From JACCXJ01 sp050740695 (GTDB taxonomy: Bacteria; Pseudomonadota; Gammaproteobacteria; JACCXJ01): 64,000 nucleotides of DNA. Of the stretch, positions 1-7,465 are shown one piece after another; position 1 is the first letter of the stretch; every line of letters begins with the position of its first letter. Position numbers and translations under genes: made by a program. The stretch spans positions 1-64,000 of the forward strand of contig JBOIDR010000002.1 of the NCBI GenBank assembly GCA_050740695.1, written 5' to 3'. The notes below the pieces were generated by a model. That model did no database searches, was not told the origin of the DNA, and saw nothing but the letters and a program-made list of their open reading frames with translations.

Positions 1-21
1 CTGTCCGCGCTTTCTGCGGAC

Positions 22-112
22 GGGGGAGGGTAGGGTGGGGGCCAAGCCTTTCAGCCGCTGACCAAGACTCGTCTCCACCTGACGCGCCTGGCCCCCACCC
101 TGACCCTCCCCC
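22..112. repeat. Long imperfect inverted repeat, REP-like
   Basis: Two 22-23-base arms (22-43 and 90-112), rich in GGGAGGG/GGGTGGGGG on one side and the complement on the other, pair with a single unpaired base and leave a loop of about 46 bases. There is no adjacent T-run, so this is more likely an intergenic palindromic repeat than a classical terminator. No gene was identified in 1-294. Confidence 0.6.
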
Positions 113-294
113 GCTGCGCAGGGGAGGAACTACCGTGGCGCTTGCAGCTTATTGACTTTGCGACTTTGCATGTGAATCAGGACTTGCTTGAGCCGTGTTG
201 TTCGACATTGACGACGTAAGTATCTAACATCCGCTTCGAGAGGGACGGAGCAAAAAAGGGCCGCACCCCTCAAGCGGAGCGATGGTGTGCACTC

Positions 295-1863
295 GTGGTG
301 ACCTTGAGCCGAGTCCCGGATTCCCCCCCCAATCCTTCTCTTGAACTCGGGGAAGCGTCCTGCGGGAGGGGATTGAGACCACCACCGCTCCCACAGTCCC
401 TGTATACCGCCGAAGGGGTGCGGCGGCTCGACCGCGCCGCCATCGAGGGCTGTGGCATCCCCGGCATGATCCTCATGGAACGCGCCGGTGCCGCGGCCTT
501 CGCGGTCCTCCGTGAACACTGGCCCGCTGCCCGAAGGCTGGCCGTGGTGTGCGGGGCGGGTAATAACGCCGGGGATGGGTATGTCGTCGCCCGCCTCGCC
601 CATGCGGCGGGGCTCGCCGTCACGATGCTCGAATGCGCCGAGCGCGGGCGGCTCAAGGGCGATGCGCGGACCGCGGCGGAAGCGGCCACGGCCGCCGGCA
701 TCGTCCCGCAGGGCTTCGACGCGGCGCTCCTGCCGCAGCACGACCTCATCGTCGATGCCTTGCTGGGTACCGGCCTCACACGTGAGGTCGGCGGCGTCAT
801 CGGGCTCTGCATCGAGGCGATCAACGGCAGCGGCGTGCCGGTCCTGGCTATCGATGTACCCTCGGGGCTCGATGCCGACACCGGGTCCGCCCTGGGTCGC
901 GCGGTGATCGCCGAGGCCACCATCACCTTCCTCGGCGTCAAGCAGGGGCTCTTGACCGGGGCGGGGCCGGATCATTGCGGTCGGTTGTACCATGACGATC
1001 TGGATGTCCCGGCGGCGCTGTATCGCGCCGTCGATCCCTCGGCCGAGAGACTCGATGTCTCGCGTTGGTCTAGGCGGCTGCGGCCGCGGCGCCGTTCGGC
1101 CCACAAGGGCCATTTCGGCCACGTGCTCGTGGTCGGCGGTGAGATCGGCTATGCGGGCGCCGCACGCATGGCCGCCGAGGCGGCGCTCCGGGTCGGGGCC
1201 GGGCTCGTGAGCCTCGCGACCCGTGCCGGGCACGCGGTGCTCGCCGGCATCACGCGGCCGGAGATCATGTGCCATCCGATGGAGGAGGCCGCGGCGCTCG
1301 GGACGTTGTGCGAAAGGGCCAATGTGGTGGCCATCGGTCCGGGGCTCGGGCGGAGCCCCTGGGCAGTCGCGCTCCTAGCGCGAGCGCTCGATTCCGGATT
1401 GCCGCTGTGCGTGGATGCCGATGGATTGAATCTCCTGGCCGAGGAGCCCATGCGGCGCGAGGATTGGGTCCTGACCCCCCACCCCGGCGAGGCGGGTCGT
1501 CTGCTCGGGTGCGACACAGAGGTCGTGCAGGCAGACCGCTTCGAGGCCGCGCGAGGGCTACAACGCCGCTATGGCGGGGTGGTGGTCTTGAAGGGAACCG
1601 GCACCCTGGTGTGCGACCGAGGGGGCCGGATATCGGTGTGCGACCTAGGCAATCCGGGGATGGCGAGCGGCGGCATGGGCGATGTCCTCTGCGGCGTGAT
1701 CGCCGGGCTCATCGCCCAGGGGCTGTCACCCGATGAGGCCGCGGCGCTCGGCGTGTGCCTGCACGCCATGGCCGGCGATCGCGCCGCGCTAGCGGGGCAG
1801 CGCGGTACCCTGGCCATGGACCTCATGCCCCACCTCAGAGTGCTCGTGAACCCAGGGGAATAG
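295..1863 (+). CDS. nnr: Bifunctional NAD(P)H-hydrate epimerase / ADP-dependent dehydratase
   Basis: Repairs hydrated NAD(P)H in the cytoplasm: the N-terminal YjeF_N domain epimerises R/S-NAD(P)HX and the C-terminal ribokinase-fold domain dehydrates the S form with ADP. Visible signs are the epimerase core GNNAGDGY (about residue 85) and the dehydratase signature NPGMASGGMGDVL near residue 455. The product is 522 aa, slightly longer than usual because of about 30 extra N-terminal residues from the GTG start; homology-like sequence begins at SLYTAEGVRRLD, so a later start such as TTG at 373 is possible. tsaE follows after 13 bases, the usual gammaproteobacterial pairing. Confidence 0.93.
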   Translation: MVTLSRVPDSPPNPSLELGEASCGRGLRPPPLPQSLYTAEGVRRLDRAAIEGCGIPGMILMERAGAAAFAVLREHWPAARRLAVVCGAGNNAGDGYVVARLAHAAGLAVTMLECAERGRLKGDARTAAEAATAAGIVPQGFDAALLPQHDLIVDALLGTGLTREVGGVIGLCIEAINGSGVPVLAIDVPSGLDADTGSALGRAVIAEATITFLGVKQGLLTGAGPDHCGRLYHDDLDVPAALYRAVDPSAERLDVSRWSRRLRPRRRSAHKGHFGHVLVVGGEIGYAGAARMAAEAALRVGAGLVSLATRAGHAVLAGITRPEIMCHPMEEAAALGTLCERANVVAIGPGLGRSPWAVALLARALDSGLPLCVDADGLNLLAEEPMRREDWVLTPHPGEAGRLLGCDTEVVQADRFEAARGLQRRYGGVVVLKGTGTLVCDRGGRISVCDLGNPGMASGGMGDVLCGVIAGLIAQGLSPDEAAALGVCLHAMAGDRAALAGQRGTLAMDLMPHLRVLVNPGE

Positions 1864-1876
1864 CAGGGGGCCGGCG

Positions 1877-2389
1877 TTGGCCGACGCGCGCTTCGAGGTC
1901 CCGAGGGCCGAGGACATGGAGGCCCTGGGCGCGCGCCTGGCGGGTGCCGTCGTGGGCTCGGGCGCCATCGCGGGCTCGGGCTCGGGAGGGGTCGTGTTCC
2001 TTTCCGGCGATCTCGGCGCCGGCAAGACCACCCTGGTGCGGGGATTCCTGCGGGCGCTGGGATACCGCGGGGCGGTCAAGAGCCCGACCTTTACCCTGGT
2101 CGAGCCCTATGAGTTAGAGGAACCGGGTGGGGGGCGGGTCGTGAACCACTTCGACCTCTATCGCATCGAAGGCGTCGCCGATCTCGAGGGGCTCGGTTTC
2201 CGCGATTACCTGGACGGGGCCGCGCTATGCCTCATCGAATGGCCGGAGCGCGGAGCACAGGCCGCGGTCGCGCCCGACCTCGAGGTGCGCATCGATATCG
2301 TGGGAACGGGTCGCGTCGTCATGATGAGCGCTCGGACGCCGTGGGGGAGGGCGGTCCTGTCGGCCCTGGTTAACAGAAGCTCTGGTTAG
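1877..2389 (+). CDS. tsaE: tRNA threonylcarbamoyladenosine biosynthesis ATPase TsaE
   Basis: ATPase subunit of the TsaBDE complex that makes t6A37 on ANN-decoding tRNAs. The P-loop GDLGAGKTT is at about residues 44-52, followed by the family motif SPTFTLVEPYE and later HFDLYRI. At 170 aa it is a little longer than the common 150-155 aa. The start is TTG at 1877, preceded by a purine-rich AGCAGGGGG 7 bases upstream. It lies 13 bases after nnr and is probably co-transcribed with it. The usual downstream amiC/mutL genes are absent. Confidence 0.93.
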   Translation: MADARFEVPRAEDMEALGARLAGAVVGSGAIAGSGSGGVVFLSGDLGAGKTTLVRGFLRALGYRGAVKSPTFTLVEPYELEEPGGGRVVNHFDLYRIEGVADLEGLGFRDYLDGAALCLIEWPERGAQAAVAPDLEVRIDIVGTGRVVMMSARTPWGRAVLSALVNRSSG

Positions 2390-2408
2390 AGCTCCGGTCG
2401 CGGACCGG
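2378..2408 (+). terminator. Two adjacent hairpins at the end of tsaE
   Basis: AGCTCT-GGTT-AGAGCT (2378-2393) overlaps the tsaE stop codon, and CCGGT-CGCGG-ACCGG (2394-2408) follows immediately. No U-tract follows, so a Rho-independent role is uncertain; 3' end protection is an alternative. Confidence 0.35.
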
Positions 2409-2428
2409 GAAACCGCAGCAAGCATCGG

Positions 2429-2456
2429 TTGAACTGTGGGTTCGCTGTGCAATAAT
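2429..2456 (+). promoter_or_regulatory. Sigma70-like promoter candidate upstream of the cytochrome operon
   Basis: TTGAAC (2429-2434), a 16-base spacer and AATAAT (2451-2456) resemble -35/-10 elements. They lie about 210 bases before the first cytochrome gene in the only sizeable intergenic space ahead of the run of genes from 2664. Function is inferred from the match alone. Confidence 0.35.
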
Positions 2457-2663
2457 GCCGTGTCCGGGAGGGGGCATGGTGCGGAGGCGATCGCGGGGCG
2501 CGCCGGTGTCATCGAGCGCTTCTCCGGTGTGGTCCGCTCGTCCAAGACCGAGCTCGGCTCGATTCGACCCCCTGGCTCATGCAACGTCCCAGACCATGAA
2601 AGCCCCGATCATGAAAAGTCTCATCGATAGGTAACCCGACTGGAACGGTGACGGAGGGTCGAT

Positions 2664-4016
2664 ATGCCACAGACACCCGCGCTCCGCAAGGTTAAACCCA
2701 TTATCGCCGTCCTCGCCTGGCTCTCTGGCGGCGCGGCGGCAGAGTCCGAGGCGCCGACCTTGCCCCAGTACGGTGGTGATTCGCATCTCGGCGTCGTGAC
2801 CTGCGCCGGCAGTACCTGTCACGGGGCCACGCGGCCGTTCCAGAACGCCGCGATCAACCAGAACGAGTTCGTGATCTGGCAGCGCAAGGACAAGCACGCG
2901 CGCGCCTACAAGGTGCTCCTGAACGAGCAATCCAAACGCATCGCCCGCAACCTCGGGCTCAAGGCGGCGCACGAGGCCAAGATCTGCCTGGACTGCCATT
3001 CGGACAATGCCGCGGAGGACCTCAGGGGCAAGCGCTTCCAGCTCTCCGATGGCGTCGGCTGCGAGGCCTGTCACGGCGGTTCCAAGCGATACCTCGGGCC
3101 GCATGTATCGGGGGAGAACACCCGGCAACAGAACCTCGATGCCGGGATGTACGCCACCGAAACGCCCGAGTCGCGGGCGCTCTTGTGTCTCTCATGCCAT
3201 CTCGGCACCGATGATAAATTCGCCACGCATCGCATCATGGGTGCCGGGCATCCGCGCATCAGCTTCGAGCTCGACACCTTCACCGAGCTGCAGCCCGCGC
3301 ACTACAAGATAGACGAGGACTATCGCAAACGCAAACAGGTATTCTCCGGCGTACAGGTGTGGGCGATCGGTCAGTTGATGGCGGTGGAGAGGTTCCTGAA
3401 ATTGCTGGCCAGCCCCAAGTATCGGGGCATCGGCCCGTGGCCGGAGCTGGCGTTCTATGATTGCCACGCCTGCCACCACCCGATGAGCGATCGGCGCTGG
3501 CGGCCACGCGAGCTGACCCGTGCGCTCGGGCCCGGCGTGGTGCGGCTCAACGACGCCAATTTCCTGATCCTGAGCCAGATAGCGGGCCGACTCGCCCCCG
3601 ATCTCGGTGAGCGCTTCAAGCGTGCCGTCGAAGACCTGCACCAGGCGACGGTAAAGGACCAGGCCTCGGTGCAGGCCGCGGCCGCCCGGCTCGGCGAGGT
3701 GACGGCGAACCTGCGCGGGATCCTGGTCCAGCACAGCTTCTCCGCCGCCGACATGAAGGCGATGTTGCAAGTCATGGCGAGCCAGGGGGCCTCCGGAGAG
3801 TACAACGACTACGGGGCTGCGGAACAGGCCGTGATGGCGATGGCGTCGATCAAGGACGTGCTCGAAGAGACCGGGTCGTTGACGGCGGGCGAGAAGGCCG
3901 ATCTCACGGCGCTCATGAGCAGGCTCTACGCGGTCCTCGAAGACCCCGATAAGTATCGGCCCGAGCAGCTGTCGGCGGTTCTCCAAACCCTGGCGGGTCG
4001 GACCCCGAGGTCGTGA
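2664..4016 (+). CDS. Secreted pentaheme cytochrome c (c554-like family)
   Basis: Periplasmic electron carrier by inference. The 450-aa product has an N-terminal hydrophobic stretch ending near GGAAAES (about residue 26), then five haem motifs: an unusual CX4CH (residues 47-53) and four CXXCH (108, 133, 175, 267). The C-terminal 170 residues contain no Cys motif and look helical. The start ATG is supported by GGAGGG at 2653-2658. It heads a tightly spaced co-directional series with a flavoprotein/ferredoxin fusion, a membrane b-type protein and a decaheme protein, so it probably exchanges electrons with that membrane assembly. The physiological substrate cannot be told from sequence. Confidence 0.8.
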   Translation: MPQTPALRKVKPIIAVLAWLSGGAAAESEAPTLPQYGGDSHLGVVTCAGSTCHGATRPFQNAAINQNEFVIWQRKDKHARAYKVLLNEQSKRIARNLGLKAAHEAKICLDCHSDNAAEDLRGKRFQLSDGVGCEACHGGSKRYLGPHVSGENTRQQNLDAGMYATETPESRALLCLSCHLGTDDKFATHRIMGAGHPRISFELDTFTELQPAHYKIDEDYRKRKQVFSGVQVWAIGQLMAVERFLKLLASPKYRGIGPWPELAFYDCHACHHPMSDRRWRPRELTRALGPGVVRLNDANFLILSQIAGRLAPDLGERFKRAVEDLHQATVKDQASVQAAAARLGEVTANLRGILVQHSFSAADMKAMLQVMASQGASGEYNDYGAAEQAVMAMASIKDVLEETGSLTAGEKADLTALMSRLYAVLEDPDKYRPEQLSAVLQTLAGRTPRS

Positions 4017-4082
4017 CGTCTCCATGGCCATCGGGATCCGATCGGGACCTATTAGAAAACCGGCACGGCACCCGTCCCCCGC

Positions 4083-6515
4083 ATGGCGGCAAAAGCCTAT
4101 AAGATAGCGGTCATCGGTGCCGGCCCGGCGGGACTGAGCGCGGCTGCGCGGGCCGCCGAGGTCGGGGTTTCGCACGTCCTCCTGGAGGCCGCGCCACACC
4201 TCTCCAATACCATCTATCGCTATCAGAAGGGCAAGCTGGTAATGGCGGAGCCCACCGTCCTGCCCTTGCGCAGCAGCATCGGTTTCGAAGCCGGCTCGCG
4301 CGAGCGCGTGCTGTCGGTGTGGGATGAGGCCAAAGAACGGCTGCGCGTCAATGTGCGGCATGGGGCCGAGGTCGCGGTCGTCGGGGGGGCACCAGGCAAC
4401 TTCAGCGTGAGCCTCACCGGCGGCGAGGTCGTGAACGCCGAGTTCGTGGTGCTGGCAACCGGCCTGCAAGGCAACTTGCGCAAGCTCGGTGTGCCCGGGG
4501 AAAACCTGCCCTTCGTGCAATATCAGCTCGACGACCCGGACGAATACGAGAACGAGACCATCGTCGTGGTCGGGGCCGGGGACTCCGCCATCGAGAACGC
4601 CGTCGCGCTGTCCGCGCACAACAAGGTTGTCGTTATCAACCGCCGTGATGATTTCGACAAGGCAAAAGAAGGCAATCGCAACGGAATCGAGCGGGCCATC
4701 CAGGACGGCGTCATCGAGTGCCTCTATAACACCGCCCCGGTGCGGGTCGAGGCGGCCTCCGGCCGGAACGGGAAACCGGGTGTCCTGGTCGTCAAGACGG
4801 CGAGCGGCGAGGTGGCACTGGACTGCGATCGCGTCATCGCGCGCCTAGGCGCCATGCCGCCCCGGAAGTTCGTCGAGTCCTGCGGGATCGAGTTTCCCAA
4901 CGATGACCCGAACGCCGTGCCGGCCGTCAGCGCCCAATATGAATCCAATGTCCCGGGCCTTTACATCATCGGTGCGCTGGCCGGTTATCCGCTCATCAAG
5001 CAGGCCATGAACCAAGGCTATGAGGTGGTCGAGTTCATCGACGGCCGGGCCATCGAGCCGGCCGACGAACCGGTGTTGCGCGACAAGTTCCGCGCCGTGG
5101 TCGAGATCCGCAGCGTGGCCTCGGCCCTGGAAGTCATCAAGAAGAACGTCCCGGTCCTATCGGGCCTGACCACCTTGCAGTTGCGCGAGTTTCTGCTCGA
5201 CAGCGCGATCCGGGCGCCGAAACGCGGCGAGGTCCTGTTCGAGCGCAATGATTACTCGGATAGCTTCTTTTCGATCGTGCGCGGCGGGGTCGATATCCAT
5301 ATCGATCCGAACGACGCCTCCAAGCGCGTGGCTTTGACGAAAGGCGACTTTTTCGGCGAGATGGGCCTCATCTCCGGACGCCGCCGTAACGCCACGGTGA
5401 CGGCGGGTGAGCGTTGCATCTTGATCGAGACACCGCGGCGTTCGATGAACAAGCTGATCAATTCGGTGGCCTCGGTCAAGGGTTTCATCGACGGCACCTT
5501 CCTGCGCCGCGCGATTCAATCGCAGATCGCGCCGGAGCTGCCCGCCGAGGCCCTGCGGGAGGTGGTGGCGAGCGCCCGCATCGAGCGCTTCGATGCCGGC
5601 AAGGTGTTGTTCAAGGAGGGCGATCCCGGGGACAGCCTGCACTTGATCCGCAAGGGCTCGGTCACCGTGGCGCGCGACATCGGGGGGCGGGAACGGGTGC
5701 TCTCCTATGTGGCGGCCGGCAATTATATTGGAGAGATGGCGCTTTTGACCGACAGCCCCCGTTCCGCGACGGTGCGTGCGGCGATCGAAACGGAGACCAT
5801 CCGGCTCGAAGGCGCGGCCTTCAAGGCCCTGCTCTCGCGTTGGCCGGATATCCAGGCCAAGATGCAGAGCAAGGCCCGGGATCTCTTGGCGGGGCAGTCG
5901 GTCAAGGTGCAAGAGACCCCCGAGGGCGCGGGCGATCTCATCTCCTTCCTGGTGAATCAAGGGGTCGGCGAAGCAACGGACGTGTTGCTCATCGACGAGA
6001 CCCTGTGTGTGCGGTGCGATCACTGCGAAAAGGCCTGCGCCGAAACCCATGGCGGTACCTCGCGCCTGGACCGCGAGGCCGGACCGACCTTCGCGTACAT
6101 CCATGTTCCGACCTCGTGCCGACACTGCGAGCACCCGCACTGCATGAAGGACTGCCCGCCGGATGCCCTGCGCCGGGCACCCAATGGCGAGGTCATTATC
6201 CTGGACAGTTGCATCGGTTGCGGGAATTGCGAGACCAATTGCCCCTATGGCGTCATCCAGATGGCGGTGAAGGAAGAGCCGAAGCCCGTGAATCTCTTGT
6301 CGTGGTTCTTGTTCGGCAAAGGCAGGGCGCCCGGAGAGGAGATCTCCGCCCATCACGATGCCGGGGCAGCGAAGATAGCCACCAAGTGCGATATGTGTAA
6401 GGACCTGGCCGGGGGTCCCGCCTGCGTGCGGGCCTGTCCCACGGGCGCGGCGATACGCGTGAGCCCGGAACAGTTCCTGACGGTGACGCGCGGCACGACT
6501 CTCGACAGGTCCTAG
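4083..6515 (+). CDS. FAD/NAD(P) oxidoreductase fused to two cNMP-binding domains and a 4x[4Fe-4S] ferredoxin
   Basis: An 810-aa cytoplasmic fusion. Residues 1-330 form a thioredoxin-reductase-like flavoprotein with FAD motif GAGPAG (12-17) and NAD(P) motif GAGDSA (164-169), but no redox CXXC. Residues about 355-470 and 485-600 are two Crp-type cyclic-nucleotide-binding domains; each has the cassette motif (FGEMGLISGRRRNA at 424, IGEMALLTDSPRSA at 549). Residues 640-795 hold four clusters of four Cys (642/645/648/652, 679/682/687/691, 710/713/716/720, 769/772/781/785), arranged as in HybA/DmsB-type electron-transfer subunits. Inferred role: NAD(P)H-linked electron transfer to or from the membrane partner encoded 20 bases downstream, gated by a cyclic nucleotide. 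No strong ribosome binding site is visible. Confidence 0.85.
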   Translation: MAAKAYKIAVIGAGPAGLSAAARAAEVGVSHVLLEAAPHLSNTIYRYQKGKLVMAEPTVLPLRSSIGFEAGSRERVLSVWDEAKERLRVNVRHGAEVAVVGGAPGNFSVSLTGGEVVNAEFVVLATGLQGNLRKLGVPGENLPFVQYQLDDPDEYENETIVVVGAGDSAIENAVALSAHNKVVVINRRDDFDKAKEGNRNGIERAIQDGVIECLYNTAPVRVEAASGRNGKPGVLVVKTASGEVALDCDRVIARLGAMPPRKFVESCGIEFPNDDPNAVPAVSAQYESNVPGLYIIGALAGYPLIKQAMNQGYEVVEFIDGRAIEPADEPVLRDKFRAVVEIRSVASALEVIKKNVPVLSGLTTLQLREFLLDSAIRAPKRGEVLFERNDYSDSFFSIVRGGVDIHIDPNDASKRVALTKGDFFGEMGLISGRRRNATVTAGERCILIETPRRSMNKLINSVASVKGFIDGTFLRRAIQSQIAPELPAEALREVVASARIERFDAGKVLFKEGDPGDSLHLIRKGSVTVARDIGGRERVLSYVAAGNYIGEMALLTDSPRSATVRAAIETETIRLEGAAFKALLSRWPDIQAKMQSKARDLLAGQSVKVQETPEGAGDLISFLVNQGVGEATDVLLIDETLCVRCDHCEKACAETHGGTSRLDREAGPTFAYIHVPTSCRHCEHPHCMKDCPPDALRRAPNGEVIILDSCIGCGNCETNCPYGVIQMAVKEEPKPVNLLSWFLFGKGRAPGEEISAHHDAGAAKIATKCDMCKDLAGGPACVRACPTGAAIRVSPEQFLTVTRGTTLDRS

Positions 6516-6535
6516 GGACGAGCGGGGGACGAGCG

Positions 6536-7456
6536 GTGCACGAGTCGTTTCTGGCTTACCGCAAGTTCTTGTATCTCAAGCTCGGCTTGGGGCTCATCGT
6601 GCTCTCGATCCTGGCCTACGCGCTGCACGATCCGCCCCACGGCCCGAACGGGGGGACGTGGCTGGGCTATACCCTGGGCACCATCGGTGCCGGTCTCATT
6701 ATCTGGCTGCTCTGGTACGGGGTCCGCAAGCGCCAGTATCACTCGAAGCTCGGCCAGGTGTCCGGGTGGCTGTCGGGCCATGTGTATCTCGGGTCGGCAC
6801 TCTTGGTCGTCGCCACCCTGCATGCTGCATTCAAATTTGGCTGGAACGTGCATACCTTGAGTTACGTGCTCATGATCATGGTCATCGTGAGCGGTGCCTA
6901 CGGGATTTTTACCTATGTCCGGTATCCCACGCGCCTGACGGACAACAAGGGCGGCATGGCGATCGACGCCATGCTGAAGGAGATCGGCGATCTGGACGGG
7001 CAATGCCTCCGGATCGCGGCGGAGATGGGTGACAAGGTCCATCAGATGATCCTGCGCTCCATCGAACGCACTTCTTTCGGAAGGACTCCGTGGCGCGATG
7101 CGATGGGCGGTGTGGGCCAGGGGCTCGAGGACCTCGCCCGTGAGATCAAGTCCATCGCCGGTGACGCCCCGACACAGGCGCCGCTGCCGGCCGCCGCCGC
7201 GCCGGCCGCGGCCGGCGAGTCCACGGTGTACTTCGTGGCCGATCAATTCGCCAGTCTCCGCGACCGCGCCCAGGCCGCGCTGGGCCACCGCCTGCTCGAC
7301 CTCATCACCAGCAAAAAGGCCCTGGTGATCCGGGTGCAGCGCGATATCGTCTACCGCAAATTACTCAATTCCTGGCTTTATCTCCACCTGCCCTTGTCTA
7401 TTGCGCTGCTCGCGGCCCTGACCGTTCACGTGGTCACGGTCTTCTTCTACTGGTAA
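6536..7456 (+). CDS. Membrane cytochrome b-like protein
   Basis: 306 aa, GTG start. Hydrophobic helices occur at about 12-28, 44-62, 82-100, 108-126 and at the C-terminus (about 280-304). Candidate haem-ligand His residues lie in or next to helices (GHVYLG, TLHAAF, NVHTLSY, YLHLPL, TVHVV), the pattern of a di-haem quinol-type membrane anchor. A long soluble loop (about 130-265), including an Ala/Pro-rich stretch, separates the helices. It sits between the ferredoxin fusion and the decaheme protein with 20- and 9-base gaps, so it probably carries electrons across the membrane. The exact family is not recognised. Confidence 0.65.
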   Translation: MHESFLAYRKFLYLKLGLGLIVLSILAYALHDPPHGPNGGTWLGYTLGTIGAGLIIWLLWYGVRKRQYHSKLGQVSGWLSGHVYLGSALLVVATLHAAFKFGWNVHTLSYVLMIMVIVSGAYGIFTYVRYPTRLTDNKGGMAIDAMLKEIGDLDGQCLRIAAEMGDKVHQMILRSIERTSFGRTPWRDAMGGVGQGLEDLAREIKSIAGDAPTQAPLPAAAAPAAAGESTVYFVADQFASLRDRAQAALGHRLLDLITSKKALVIRVQRDIVYRKLLNSWLYLHLPLSIALLAALTVHVVTVFFYW

Positions 7457-7465
7457 GCGCCGTCG

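Noticed and set aside
130..1275. 381-codon minus-strand frame over the start of nnr
   Set aside because: Antisense shadow of the clearly recognisable nnr gene.
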